Assembly (NCBI GenBank): GCA_902826575.1
Contig: CADEFJ010000013.1
Coordinates: 1 to 50,172, forward strand
Direction of reading: 5' to 3'
Source: an uncultured Pseudomonadota bacterium
GTDB taxonomy: Bacteria > Pseudomonadota > Gammaproteobacteria > Steroidobacterales > Steroidobacteraceae
Length of the DNA stretch: 50,172 nucleotides
Position 1 is the stretch's first letter, and the number at the start of each line of letters is the position of its first letter. The notes under the pieces were generated by a model, which was given only the letters and a program-made list of their open reading frames with translations, made no database searches and was not told the origin of the DNA. Position numbers and translations under genes: made by a program. Of this stretch, positions 41,171 to 50,101 are shown piece by piece.

Positions 41171-42459
41171 GCCGCGGCCCGGGTCTGCAGGAACTCGCGC
41201 GGATCGCCGATCGTGCCGCGGATGGCCGATGCCGCGACGGTGTACGGTGAGCCGAGGTAGACCAGAGCGTCCGGCGAACCCATGCGGCCCTTGAAATTGC
41301 GTGCAGTCGAGGCGATGCAGACGTCACCGCTCGCGAGCACGCCCGCGCCATATCCGGCACAGGCGCCGCAGCCGCTCGGCAGCATGATGGCGCCCGCCGA
41401 GGTGAGGATCTCGAGGGTACCGTCGGCCGCGGCTTCGCGCGTGGTCCGCGTCGAGGCGGGCGCGATGAGCAAGCGTACGCCGCGCGCCACTTTCCGACCG
41501 CGCAAGACCTGTGCTGCCATGCGCAGGTCCGACAATTTCGCGCCGGTGCACGCGCCAATGTAGGCCTGGTCGATGCGTACGCCGGCGTGTTGATCGACCG
41601 CAGCGCTGTTCGCGGGGCTGTGCGGAGCGGCGACTTGCGGCGCCAGCGCGCCGGCGTCGAATTCGAAGTGGCGCTCGTACCGGGCGTCGGGATCGGACTG
41701 CCAGGACAGCGCGTCGTTGCCCACGGCCTGCCCGCCCTTGCGCAGCGCTTCGAGTGTGCTGGCGTCCGGTGCGATGATGCCGGTCTTGGCGCCGAGTTCG
41801 GCGGACATGTTGCAGAGGACCAGGCGCTCGTTCATCGACAGCGCGGCGACCGCATTGCCCGTGTACTGCATCACCTTGTAGTCGTTGCTCATGCCGAGTT
41901 CGGCGCACAGGAAGAGCATGATGTCCTTGGCGGCCACGCCCGCAGCGAGTTCGCCGCGCCATTCGATCAGCCAGCTCTCGGGTACGCGCACCCAGATTTC
42001 GCCGGTGACGAGCACGCCGGTCATTTCGGTCGCGCCGATGCCCACCATGAACGCGCCGACGGCACCTCCCGAGGGTGAATGCGAATCGCCACCCACGGCG
42101 AACATGCCAGGCAGCAGGTGCGCGTGCTCCTGCAGCACCACGTGGCAGATCCCCTGCATGTCGTAGAACGAGTCGATGGCGTGATCGCGCGCGAAGCGCC
42201 GCGTGAGCGCGAGGATCTCGGCGCTGTCGACATCGGGCGGCGGCACGAAGTGATCGCTCGCCATCACCACTTTGGAGGGGTCCCAGATCTTCGCCCCAAG
42301 CCGCTCGAGTTGGGGCTGAACGCGCCGGGGCCCGCCGGAATCGTGCATCATCGCGAGATCGACCTTGCAGGTCACGATCTCGCCGGGGCGCACACGCTCG
42401 CGCCCCGCGGCACGGGCGATGATCTTCTCGGACAGTGTCATGGCAGTGGGCGTGATCAT
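41167..42459 (-). CDS. Aconitase-superfamily large subunit (LeuC-like)
   Basis: 430-residue iron-sulfur subunit of a hydro-lyase that adds or removes water on 2-hydroxy-acids. Cluster cysteines are visible in YIGACTGAK and in PSGCGACAGYG (C-x2-C); HDSGGPRRVQ and GGDSHSPSGGAVGAF belong to the active site. The short form without leucine-specific insertions fits the homoaconitase/dimethylmaleate hydratase class. Two starts, 42459 and 42441 (MTLSEKIIARAAG, the more typical family start), are possible. It heads the operon with the small subunit and the lyase, and is divergent from ubiX. Known parallels are DmdAB-Dml of nicotinate-fermenting bacteria. Confidence 0.92.
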   Translation of the reverse strand: MITPTAMTLSEKIIARAAGRERVRPGEIVTCKVDLAMMHDSGGPRRVQPQLERLGAKIWDPSKVVMASDHFVPPPDVDSAEILALTRRFARDHAIDSFYDMQGICHVVLQEHAHLLPGMFAVGGDSHSPSGGAVGAFMVGIGATEMTGVLVTGEIWVRVPESWLIEWRGELAAGVAAKDIMLFLCAELGMSNDYKVMQYTGNAVAALSMNERLVLCNMSAELGAKTGIIAPDASTLEALRKGGQAVGNDALSWQSDPDARYERHFEFDAGALAPQVAAPHSPANSAAVDQHAGVRIDQAYIGACTGAKLSDLRMAAQVLRGRKVARGVRLLIAPASTRTTREAAADGTLEILTSAGAIMLPSGCGACAGYGAGVLASGDVCIASTARNFKGRMGSPDALVYLGSPYTVAASAIRGTIGDPREFLQTRAAA

Positions 42460-42487
42460 GTGGCTCGAACAGGCTCGGGATAGGTTC

Positions 42488-42493
42488 TAGTAT
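42488..42493 (+). promoter_or_regulatory. Possible -10 of ubiX with leaderless start
   Basis: TAGTAT ends seven bases before the ubiX ATG, so transcription starting at the usual distance would begin at or next to the A of the ATG. There is no good ribosome-binding site before the ATG. The expected -35 region (about 42465) is weak. Confidence 0.3.
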
Positions 42494-42499
42494 ACGGAA

Positions 42500-43105
42500 A
42501 TGGAGCAGTTGCCAGACAAGCGGTGCCTGATTGTCGGGATATCCGGCGCAAGCGGTGTGATTTACGGTATCCGCCTGCTGGAAATGCTGCAGGCTGTTCC
42601 GGAAGTCCAGACGCACCTCATCATGACCGCGACGGCCAAGCTCAACGTCAGGCTGGAGACCAACCGCTCCGTAAAGGATATCGAGGCGCTTGCGAACCAC
42701 GTGCACGACGTCAGGGATCTTGCGGCGAGTATTTCGAGCGGTTCGTTCCGGACGGACGGAATGATAGTCGCGCCATGTTCGATCGGAACGCTGTCGGCAA
42801 TCGCGAATTCACATTCGGACAACCTCCTCGTTCGAGCCGCCGATGTGGTCTTGAAGGAGCGCCGTAGACTGGTGCTGATGGTCAGGGAAACGCCGCTGCA
42901 CGCCGGGCACTGCAAACTGCTGCTCGACGCAACCAACATGGGCGCCGTCATCGCGCCTCCTGTCCCGGCCTTCTACCATCGCCCTTCCACCCTGGAGGAG
43001 ATCGTGGACTACAGCGTCGCGAGGGTCCTCGACCTCTTCAACATCAATGTGCCTGCAATCCGGCGATGGAAAGGCGTGGGGCAGCAACGCCCGGATCGCG
43101 ACTAG
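42500..43105 (+). CDS. UbiX-family flavin prenyltransferase
   Basis: 201-residue enzyme that prenylates reduced FMN with dimethylallyl phosphate, making the cofactor of UbiD decarboxylases. Features are the N-terminal GISGASGVIYG flavin-binding strand-turn, APCSIGTLSAIANSHSDNL, the RRLVLMVRETPLH motif (RExPL of UbiX) and the C-terminal PAFYHRPSTLEEIVDYSVARVLDLFNI. It is about 10 kb downstream of the UbiD gene at 30616, and separate from ubiquinone genes. The gene is less GC-rich than its neighbours. It stands alone, divergent from the LeuC-like operon, with a possible leaderless promoter. Confidence 0.93.
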   Translation: MEQLPDKRCLIVGISGASGVIYGIRLLEMLQAVPEVQTHLIMTATAKLNVRLETNRSVKDIEALANHVHDVRDLAASISSGSFRTDGMIVAPCSIGTLSAIANSHSDNLLVRAADVVLKERRRLVLMVRETPLHAGHCKLLLDATNMGAVIAPPVPAFYHRPSTLEEIVDYSVARVLDLFNINVPAIRRWKGVGQQRPDRD

Positions 43106-43176
43106 GTATTCACCGCAGCCAGGGTCGCAGCCAGACTCGTTGCGGCATAATCGGGCCCTCTCCCCTGGAGCCAGCC

Positions 43177-44721
43177 ATGCCGAATACCGCGAAGAAATAC
43201 GACCTTTTGATCAGGAACGTGCGGGTGGTGCGCCCCAGGCGTTCCGCCGTGCAGACGATGGATATCGCGGTCAAGGACGGCAAGTTCGCCCGGATTGCGA
43301 AGGACATTCGCGTGAGCGACGCGGCGACCGTGGTCGATGGCCGCAACCGCCTGGCGTTCCCCGGCCTCGTCGATCCGCACATGCATTGCGGCATCTACGG
43401 TCCGCTCGCCGAGGACGCGCTCAGCGAGAGCCGCGCCGCGGCCCAGGGCGGCGTGACCTCGAGCCTGAACTACATGCGTACCGGCGGCTACTACATGCAG
43501 AAAGGTGGCGCGTACAAGGATGTCTACCAGGAGGTACTCGACATCTCGAAGGACCGCTTCTACGTCGACTACGCCTATCACCTCGCGCCGCTCGATCGCA
43601 CGCATATCGGCGAGATCGACATGCTGATCGACAAGTTCGGCGTCACCTCGTTCAAGATCTTCATGTTCTATGGCGGCTACGGGCTGCATGGCGCCTCGAG
43701 CTCGCAGCACGAGTTCCTGATGATCGACAAGGACGAGAAGGACGATAACGAGCACTTCGAGTTCGTGATGCGCGGCGTGCAGCGGGCGATGGAGCGCTTC
43801 CCCGAGAAGAAGGAGTCGATTTCGCTCTCGCTGCATTGCGAGCTGGCCGAGATCCTCGCCGCCTATACGAAGATGGTCGAGCGTGGCGCGAAGAAGACCG
43901 ATCTCGACACCTGGCTGACCGGTACATCGAACGATCCGGAGTGTGCGGATTGCGCGCCGCTGTCCGGGCTGCGCGCCTACAGCGCGGCGCGGCCGCCGCA
44001 TTCCGAAGGGCTCGCCATCACGATTGCGTCGTATCTGGCGAACGAGACCAACTGCGCCAACATCAACCTGCTGCACCTCACCTCGCGCAAGGCCGTCGAA
44101 TCGGCGCTGCGCATGGCGAAGGCGTTCCCGCACGTGAACTTCCGCCGCGAGGTCACGATCGCGCACCTGTGCCTCGATTACGACACGCCGGTCAAGGCGC
44201 TCGCCAAGGTCAATCCGCCGATCCGATCTCGGGACGACGTGGAGTTTCTCTGGCAGACGCTGCTCGACGGCAAGCTCGACTGGGTCTGCTCCGACCACGC
44301 CTGCTGCAAGTACGAGATGAAACTCGGCAAGCAGGACCACAACGACATCTTCCAGGCGAAGTCGGGCTTCGGTGGCACCGAATTCATGCTGCCGGCGCTG
44401 ATCACCACCGGCAAAGCGCGCGGCCTGTCCTACAACCGCATGGCGGAACTGCTGTCCTGGAATGCCGCGCGGCGCTTCGGGCTGAACGGCAAGGGCGACA
44501 TCGCGGCCGGCTTCGATGCGGACCTGGTGCTGGTCGATCCCGACCGCAGCTTTGTCGCGAGCGGCGAGCTGTCGGAGTCGCAGCAGGGCTACTCGGTGTT
44601 CGAAGGCATGGAAATGAGTGCCACGGTGACGGACACCTACCTGCGCGGCCAGCGCATTTATGGTGACGGCCGCGTGGTCGGTGCGCCCCAGGGTCGCTAC
44701 CTCTCGCGCCCGTACGGTTGA
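43177..44721 (+). CDS. Dihydropyrimidinase/D-hydantoinase-type amidohydrolase
   Basis: 514-residue metal-dependent amidohydrolase that opens cyclic amides (hydantoins, dihydropyrimidines, allantoin-like rings). The binuclear site is visible: H68 and H70 in DPHMHCG, the probable carbamylated Lys160 in TSFKIFM, later His residues in SLHCELAE and LLHLTSR, and the Asp of VCSDHACC. The N-terminal small domain starts KYDLLIRNVRVVRP. ATG 43177 has CTGGAG upstream, and a CATAAT -10-like word lies at 43146. Unlike the HyuAB pair it needs no ATP. It stands alone; ring type and substrate stereochemistry cannot be inferred. An enamidase-like role is possible. Confidence 0.9.
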   Translation: MPNTAKKYDLLIRNVRVVRPRRSAVQTMDIAVKDGKFARIAKDIRVSDAATVVDGRNRLAFPGLVDPHMHCGIYGPLAEDALSESRAAAQGGVTSSLNYMRTGGYYMQKGGAYKDVYQEVLDISKDRFYVDYAYHLAPLDRTHIGEIDMLIDKFGVTSFKIFMFYGGYGLHGASSSQHEFLMIDKDEKDDNEHFEFVMRGVQRAMERFPEKKESISLSLHCELAEILAAYTKMVERGAKKTDLDTWLTGTSNDPECADCAPLSGLRAYSAARPPHSEGLAITIASYLANETNCANINLLHLTSRKAVESALRMAKAFPHVNFRREVTIAHLCLDYDTPVKALAKVNPPIRSRDDVEFLWQTLLDGKLDWVCSDHACCKYEMKLGKQDHNDIFQAKSGFGGTEFMLPALITTGKARGLSYNRMAELLSWNAARRFGLNGKGDIAAGFDADLVLVDPDRSFVASGELSESQQGYSVFEGMEMSATVTDTYLRGQRIYGDGRVVGAPQGRYLSRPYG

Positions 44722-44772
44722 CCCGTTAGGCTGTCTGTCCTCGAAACCCTCCGCTCAAGCAAGGAGCACGAC

Positions 44773-45255
44773 ATGACGATCAAGGCTGGCGACAAGATGC
44801 CTTCTGGCACGCTCAAGACGATGACCAGGGACGGGGCGAAGGACATCACGACCGAGGAGCTCTTCAAGGGCAAAAAAGTGGTGCTGTTCTCGGTGCCTGG
44901 AGCCTTCACGCCGACCTGTGACGCGAAGCACCTGCCGGGGTACGTGCAGCATGCCGCGGAGATTCGCGCCAAGGGCGTCGACACGATCGCCTGCATGGCG
45001 GTGAACGATGTATTCGTGATGAATGCCTGGGGCAAGTCTTCCGGTACCGGCGATGACGTGCTGATGCTCGCCGACGGCAATGGCGATTATTCGAAGGCGC
45101 TCGGCCTCGAAATGGACGGCCGCGGGTTCGGCATGGGCCTGCGCGGACAGCGCTTCGCGGTCATCGTCGACGATGGCGTCGCCACCCACGTGTTCATCGA
45201 GGCACCGCGCGAGTTCAGGGTATCGGCTGCGGAATACGTGCTGGGCCAGCTCTGA
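44773..45255 (+). CDS. Peroxiredoxin (Prx5-type)
   Basis: 160-residue thiol peroxidase reducing hydrogen peroxide and organic hydroperoxides. The peroxidatic Cys is in FSVPGAFTPTCDAKHLPGY, the family hallmark; a second Cys in TIACMAVNDVFVM is the conserved second position. The rest (GLEMDGRGFGMGLRGQRFAVIVDDG) is the typical Prx5 core. AAGGAG lies seven bases before the ATG. It has no fused glutaredoxin domain. The next gene starts two bases after its TGA, so the two are cotranscribed. Confidence 0.94.
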   Translation: MTIKAGDKMPSGTLKTMTRDGAKDITTEELFKGKKVVLFSVPGAFTPTCDAKHLPGYVQHAAEIRAKGVDTIACMAVNDVFVMNAWGKSSGTGDDVLMLADGNGDYSKALGLEMDGRGFGMGLRGQRFAVIVDDGVATHVFIEAPREFRVSAAEYVLGQL

Positions 45256-45256
45256 A

Positions 45257-46279
45257 ATGACCGCAGTCTCCGACCGCAACCACCGCATCACCTTCCAGCG
45301 CTCGCCCAAGGGCCTGCCGGTGGCGGAGGATTTCGGCGCCGACACGACACCGATCCCGACCCCGGGTCCCGGTCAGTTCCTCTCCCGCACGGTGTACCTG
45401 TCGCTCGACCCGTACTACCGCAACGTGATGAAGAACAGCCAGATCTATGCCGACCGGTTGAATCCCGGCGACGTGATGGTCGGCGAGACGGTCGCGCAGA
45501 TCGTCGAGTCGCGCCACACGGATTTTCGTGCCGGCGATTACATCGCCGTGCGAAACGGCTGGCAGGAGTACGCGCTGTCTTCGGGGCAGGGCGTACGCCG
45601 CCTGGATCCCGCGGTGGCGCCGATATCGGCTGCGCTCGGCGTGCTCGGCATGCCCGGGCTGACGGGATACGCGGGCCTCGTGTATCTCGGTGAGCCGAAG
45701 CCGGGCGAGACGGTGGTGGTTTCCGCCGCCACGGGTGCGGTCGGCACCACGGCCGGCCAGGTGGCGCGCCTCGTCGGCGCACGCGCCGTAGGCATCGCCG
45801 GCAGCGACGAGAAGTGCGAGTTCGCGGTCCGGGAACTGGGTTACGCCGCGTGCGTGAACTACAAGAAGGGCGATCTCGCGGCCCAGCTCAAGGAAGCGTG
45901 CCCGACCGGGGTCGACGTCTACTTCGACAATGTCGGCGGCGACACGTTGACGGCCGTGTTGCGCAACCTGGCGCGGGGCGCGCGCATCGTCCTGTGCGGC
46001 ATGATCGAGGCCTACAGCCTCGACACGCCGCCAGCCGGTCCGTTCCTCGGGCCTGTCGTCGGCGCACGGGCAACGATGCGCGGCCTCGTCGTCTACGATC
46101 ACATGCATCGCATGGATGAAATGACCCGGGTCATCGGCGGCTGGATCCGCTCGGGGCAGTTCCGCTACCGGGAAGATGTCACTGATGGACTCGCGCAGGC
46201 CCCGGAGGCCTTCTGCCGCCTGATGCGCGGCGGGAACTTCGGCAAGGCACTGGTACGCGTCAGCGCCGAACGCTCCTGA
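45257..46279 (+). CDS. NADP-dependent medium-chain oxidoreductase (CurA/YncB-like)
   Basis: 340-residue zinc-free MDR-family reductase that typically reduces alpha,beta-unsaturated ketones or alkenals with NADPH. Features are HRITFQRSPKGLPVAEDF at the start, LDPYYRNVM, a Rossmann VVVSAATGAVGTTAGQVARLVGA near residue 156, and GVDVYFDNVGGDTLTAVL. It lacks the zinc ligands of alcohol dehydrogenases. It directly follows the peroxiredoxin (two bases), a pairing consistent with dealing with reactive carbonyls and peroxides. The 3' end overlaps the convergent Bcr-type exporter by 20 bases. Confidence 0.92.
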   Translation: MTAVSDRNHRITFQRSPKGLPVAEDFGADTTPIPTPGPGQFLSRTVYLSLDPYYRNVMKNSQIYADRLNPGDVMVGETVAQIVESRHTDFRAGDYIAVRNGWQEYALSSGQGVRRLDPAVAPISAALGVLGMPGLTGYAGLVYLGEPKPGETVVVSAATGAVGTTAGQVARLVGARAVGIAGSDEKCEFAVRELGYAACVNYKKGDLAAQLKEACPTGVDVYFDNVGGDTLTAVLRNLARGARIVLCGMIEAYSLDTPPAGPFLGPVVGARATMRGLVVYDHMHRMDEMTRVIGGWIRSGQFRYREDVTDGLAQAPEAFCRLMRGGNFGKALVRVSAERS

Positions 46280-47462
46280 GCGTAGCGGGCATCGCCATGC
46301 GGGCGGCTGTCGCGGCGCCCAGTGCGCCAACGATCATCAGCAGCCCAATGGGCACTGGCGAGCCCTCGTAAAGCGCTCCCGAGGCCGCCGCGAAGGCGAC
46401 CGTCGTCAGCATCGCCAGAGAACTCGACAAGCCGCTTGCGAGGCCCGCGAGCTCAGGGTGCTCGCTTACCGCGCCTGCCAGCGACAATGGCGCGACGATG
46501 CCGTTGCCGGCGACCAGCACGATCAACGCCAGCATGTAGGCCGCGAGCCGCGGCTCGCGCAGCAATGCGACGCCCGCAAAGATCACTGCCCCGAGCAGCG
46601 TGAATGCGACGCCACTTTGCAACACGCGGCGACTGCCAATCCGGCGCGCGCCGGTGCCGGCAAACCAGGCACCGGCGGCAAAGGCCGCGGCCAACAGCGC
46701 CCACAACATTCCGAATTGCGCCGGACCGATGCCGAATTCACGCTCGAACAGATCGGCACCCACCGTGACGAAGCAGTAGATCATGCCGGTGGCGCAGCCG
46801 TAGATCATCGTGTACCCGAGAAAGCGCACATCCCGCAGCAGCAGTACAGCCTGGCTCGCGATGCTGCCGGGGTGCCCGGGCAGTGAGCGGGGGGCGCGCG
46901 TTTCCTGCAGCGACACCGCCATCCAGGCGATCAACGCGAGAGCGACGACCGCGTGCATGCCAAACAGCGCGCGCCAGCCGAACTGTTCGACCACGATGCC
47001 GCCGAAGACGGGCGAGAGGATCGGTGCAATGCCCATCACCGCGGTGATGAACGACAAGGCCACGGCCGCGCGTTCCGCCTCGTGCGTGTCGCGCACCATC
47101 GCGCGCGCCACCACGGTGCCGACGCTGGCGCCGAGCGCCTGCACGAAGCGTGCGAGGATCAGCAGCGGCAGCGACGGCGCGAACATCGCCGCGATGCTGG
47201 CCACGGCAAAGGCAATGAAGCCGGCGAGTACGACCGGGCGGCGCCCGAACCGGTCGCACAACAGGCCCTGCACGGGTTGCGCGAGGCCGAGCGCCAGCAG
47301 GTAGGCGGAGAGCACGAACTGGATGGTGCCGAAATCGGCCTGCAGTGCTCTTGCCATGACCGGCAGGCCCGGCACCAGGCTCGACATGCCGAATGTCGAC
47401 AGGCCGCTCACCAGCCCGAGCAGCACGATCCACGAGCGCGAACCGACCCGGTCGCGGGTCAC
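46260..47462 (-). CDS. Bcr/CflA-type MFS multidrug transporter
   Basis: 400-residue 12-helix major facilitator. Typical Bcr/CflA features are [39 protein letters not shown] (motif A within), [21 protein letters not shown] and PILSPVFGG. The GTG start overlaps the etfA stop (GTGA), so the exporter is encoded at the end of the etfBA transcript. An ETF-MFS pair has no known functional meaning; read-through coupling is an inference. Likely role: proton-driven export of a toxic compound or metabolite. Confidence 0.9.
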   Translation of the reverse strand: MTRDRVGSRSWIVLLGLVSGLSTFGMSSLVPGLPVMARALQADFGTIQFVLSAYLLALGLAQPVQGLLCDRFGRRPVVLAGFIAFAVASIAAMFAPSLPLLILARFVQALGASVGTVVARAMVRDTHEAERAAVALSFITAVMGIAPILSPVFGGIVVEQFGWRALFGMHAVVALALIAWMAVSLQETRAPRSLPGHPGSIASQAVLLLRDVRFLGYTMIYGCATGMIYCFVTVGADLFEREFGIGPAQFGMLWALLAAAFAAGAWFAGTGARRIGSRRVLQSGVAFTLLGAVIFAGVALLREPRLAAYMLALIVLVAGNGIVAPLSLAGAVSEHPELAGLASGLSSSLAMLTTVAFAAASGALYEGSPVPIGLLMIVGALGAATAARMAMPATLRSVRR

Positions 47463-48403
47463 GCGGTGAGCAGTTTTTCGAGCTCGGGCACGATCGAAAA
47501 CAGGTCGCCGACCAGGCCTATGTCGGCCACCTCGAAGATGGGCGCCTCGCCATCCTTGTTGATCGCGACGATCGTGCGCGCGTCCTTGATGCCGGTGAGG
47601 TGCTGGATGGCACCGGAGATGCCGATCGCGATGTAGAGTTCCGGTGCGATGATCTTGCCAGTCTGGCCGACCTGCATGTCGCTCGGCGCAAAGCCCGCAT
47701 CGACCGCGGCGCGTGACGCGCCGACCGCTGCACCGAGCTTGGCGGCGAGGCCGTAGATCAGCTTGAAGTTGTCGGCGCTGCCGAGGGCCCGGCCACCAGA
47801 GATGACCCGTGCGGCACTCTGCAGGTCGGGCCGATCCGTGCTGGCGGCTGACACGCCGGCGAAGCGGGTATGGGTCGGCAGCGCCACATCGGCACTCGCG
47901 GTTTCGACCGCCGCGGTACCGTCCGCGCCGGCGGCCTCGAACGAGGCTGTGCGCACGGTCGCGACAATCTTGACGCCCGCGTCGACCTCGACGGTCACGA
48001 TCGCGTTGCCGGCATAGGTCGGCCGGCGAAAGCGCGTGGCACTCTCGGCGGCCATGATGTCGGAAAGTTGCGGCGCATCGAGCAGGGCCGCGACACGCGG
48101 CATCAGATCCTTGCCGAAGGTGGTCGAAGGTCCGAAGACATGCGTAAAGGGCGCCGCGAGGGCTGCCACCTGCGGCGCAAGTATGGCCGCAAGGGCATGC
48201 CCGTTCTCGGGCCGATCGATGCGCAGGACCGTCTTGACGCCCGCGAGCCGACTCGCCTCGGCCGCGACGGCCGCACCATCGGAGGCGAGGACCAGGATCG
48301 TGATTTCCGCGTCCGGCACGCTGCGCGCGCAGCTGACGCATTTGGCAGTGCTGGCATTGAGCTTCGCGCCGTCGTGTTCGGCAACGATCAGTATGCGGCT
48401 CAT
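47459..48403 (-). CDS. etfA: Electron transfer flavoprotein subunit alpha
   Basis: 314-residue alpha subunit of ETF, which passes electrons from acyl-CoA or other flavoprotein dehydrogenases to the quinone pool via ETF:quinone oxidoreductase. It begins [18 protein letters not shown]; the FAD-binding C-terminal domain contains [63 protein letters not shown] and [22 protein letters not shown]. Its ATG overlaps the etfB stop (TGATG). It is complete and normal in length. Confidence 0.96.
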   Translation of the reverse strand: MSRILIVAEHDGAKLNASTAKCVSCARSVPDAEITILVLASDGAAVAAEASRLAGVKTVLRIDRPENGHALAAILAPQVAALAAPFTHVFGPSTTFGKDLMPRVAALLDAPQLSDIMAAESATRFRRPTYAGNAIVTVEVDAGVKIVATVRTASFEAAGADGTAAVETASADVALPTHTRFAGVSAASTDRPDLQSAARVISGGRALGSADNFKLIYGLAAKLGAAVGASRAAVDAGFAPSDMQVGQTGKIIAPELYIAIGISGAIQHLTGIKDARTIVAINKDGEAPIFEVADIGLVGDLFSIVPELEKLLTA

Positions 48404-49152
48404 CAGATCACCCCCCGCTTCCTGAGGGCAGCGACGAGTTCCTGCGTATCCTTGACCATGATCCCTTTCTGCCGCTGTGCCGGCGGCTCGGTGCGCACTA
48501 CCTTGACGCGTGCGGCGGCCGTGACACCGAGTTCGGCGAACGGCAGGCTCTCGAGCGGCTTCTTCTTTGCCTTCATGATGTCGGGCAACTTGACGTAGCG
48601 CGGCTCGTTGAGCCGCAGGTCGGTCGTGACCACGGCCGGCAGATCGACCTCCAGCGTTTCGAGCCCGGCATCGACCTCGCGGGTCACCCGCGCGGTAGTC
48701 TCGGTGAGCTCGACCTTCGAGGCAAAGGTCGCCTGAGGACGCTCCCAGAGCGCCGCAAGCATCTGGCCGGTTTGATTGTTGTCATCGTCGATCGCCTGTT
48801 TGCCGAGCAGGACGAGGAAAGGCTGCTCCTTCCCGATGAGCTTCATGAATACGCGCGCCGCCGTCAGCGGCTCAATGCCGCCATCGTGCACCACGTGGAT
48901 CGCGCGATCGGCGCCCATCGCGAGCGCGGTGCGCAGCTGCTGCTGGCAGTCGGCAGGCCCGATGGTAACCGCGACGACTTCCTCGGCACCGCCGCGCTCC
49001 CTGATGCGCAGCGCCTCCTCGAGTGCAATCTCGTCGAAGGGGTTGAGGCTCATTTTGACGCCGTCGGTGATCACGCCGCTGCCATCGGGCTTGACGCGGA
49101 CGCGAACGTTGAAGTCGATGACGCGTTTGGTGCAGACGAGGATGCGCTTCAT
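48403..49152 (-). CDS. etfB: Electron transfer flavoprotein subunit beta
   Basis: 249-residue beta subunit with the AMP-binding site. It starts MKRILVCTKRVIDFNVRVRV; further features are MSLNPFDEIALEEALRIRE, LLGKQAIDDDNNQTGQML and VDLPAVVTTDLRLNEPRYVKLPDIMKAKKKP, all typical. ATG 49152 is the family start; a longer frame runs into the IclR gene. It heads the etfB-etfA-MFS run and lies 13 bases after the IclR gene on the same strand, so the regulator may be cotranscribed. Confidence 0.96.
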   Translation of the reverse strand: MKRILVCTKRVIDFNVRVRVKPDGSGVITDGVKMSLNPFDEIALEEALRIRERGGAEEVVAVTIGPADCQQQLRTALAMGADRAIHVVHDGGIEPLTAARVFMKLIGKEQPFLVLLGKQAIDDDNNQTGQMLAALWERPQATFASKVELTETTARVTREVDAGLETLEVDLPAVVTTDLRLNEPRYVKLPDIMKAKKKPLESLPFAELGVTAAARVKVVRTEPPAQRQKGIMVKDTQELVAALRKRGVI

Positions 49153-49165
49153 GGTGGGTAGTCTA

Positions 49166-49981
49166 TCAGCGTACCTGTGGTGGGCGATGATGCTGGTGCG
49201 GCGGGTCGCGCTGCTGCTCGAGGAAATCGCTGCGAATCCTGGCCGCGGTATCGCGCAGTTTGGGCAGGAAACGCTCCGTGGCAAGTTTGAGTGGCACGGC
49301 GGTGCCGCTGAAGCGGATCGAGACCGCGGCAAGCACCCGGTCGTCGAGCAGCACCGGTACGGCCAACGTGATCTCGTCAGTGACACGCCGCGGCCGCACG
49401 GCCGTGGCATAGCCTTGCGCGCGCGCATCATTCAGGATCTGCGCCACATCGGTACGGTTCTTCGCCTGCTTGTCGTTCTCGCGGGTCGAGCGGGCGAGGA
49501 TATCGAGCAGCGCATCGCGCTGGGCGACGGAGCAGAAGGCGAGATACACGCGGCCCGAGGCGGAGGTCAGCAGCGGCACGCGAAAGCCCGCCGAGTAGCG
49601 TTCGACCGCAAGCGGGCTGCGATGGTCGGTAGTCTCGCGAATCAACATCGAGGTGCCGGAGAGCGAGGCGATCGCTACCGGCCAGATGATTTCCTTGCCG
49701 AGTTCGTTGATGTGGGGGCGTGCGATCTGCGTGACCCAGGCTTCATCGTCGAAGCCATCCGACAGGCCCCGAACCATGATCGTGAGCCGGTAGCGGTCGT
49801 CGATCGCATCGCGATAGACGTAGCCGGCGTGGCTCAGCGTCTCCAGTATCCGGTAGGTCGTGGTACGGGGGAGGCGGATCTCCTGCGCGACTTCCGAAAC
49901 GGTGGCGCCGTTTTTCAGATTGAGCACGGTGAGTGCGCCGAGGCCGCGGATGAGGGCGCGAATGGGGCGTGTGGATTCCAT
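49166..49981 (-). CDS. IclR-family transcriptional regulator
   Basis: 271-residue regulator with an N-terminal winged helix-turn-helix (about residues 8-68: ALIRGLGALTVLN, GATVSEVAQEIRLPRTTTYRILETLSHAGYV) and the C-terminal effector domain (about 80-255: VAIASLSGTSMLIRETT, PLLTSASGRVYLAF). The layout, with LPRTTTYRILETL, fits the MhpR/PcaU-type aromatic-acid activators. ATG 49981 gives the family-like N-terminus. It is divergent from the gene starting at 50102, with a palindrome between them; it may control that gene and etfBA. Confidence 0.92.
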   Translation of the reverse strand: MESTRPIRALIRGLGALTVLNLKNGATVSEVAQEIRLPRTTTYRILETLSHAGYVYRDAIDDRYRLTIMVRGLSDGFDDEAWVTQIARPHINELGKEIIWPVAIASLSGTSMLIRETTDHRSPLAVERYSAGFRVPLLTSASGRVYLAFCSVAQRDALLDILARSTRENDKQAKNRTDVAQILNDARAQGYATAVRPRRVTDEITLAVPVLLDDRVLAAVSIRFSGTAVPLKLATERFLPKLRDTAARIRSDFLEQQRDPPHQHHRPPQVR

Positions 49982-50033
49982 GGCGTACCCTTGTCCGCGA
50001 CCACGGTGCGGAGCGCAAGTTGGGGAAAACCGA

Positions 50034-50075
50034 AGTTTAGGAATGCCGCCGGATGCTGTCCAATACGCGGACAGC
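50034..50075. promoter_or_regulatory. Candidate IclR promoter and palindromic operator
   Basis: The perfect inverted repeat GCTGTCC-N7-GGACAGC (50055-50075) lies between the divergent IclR gene and the next gene. On the minus strand TTGGAC (50058-50063) and TAAACT (50034-50039) are 18 bases apart, so the -35 falls inside the repeat, as expected for autoregulation. Confidence 0.5.
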
Positions 50076-50101
50076 GTTCGGCACAGTAACCGGAGCCACC
50101 C

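Noticed and set aside
40655..42459. Leucine-biosynthesis leuCD
   Set aside because: No leuA or leuB nearby, short catabolic-type large subunit, and an operon partner of the isocitrate lyase superfamily.
46260..48341. Single 693-residue protein joining an Arg-rich region to the MFS transporter
   Set aside because: The N-terminal part is a shadow of etfA; a GTG at 47462 overlapping the etfA stop gives a normal 400-residue transporter.
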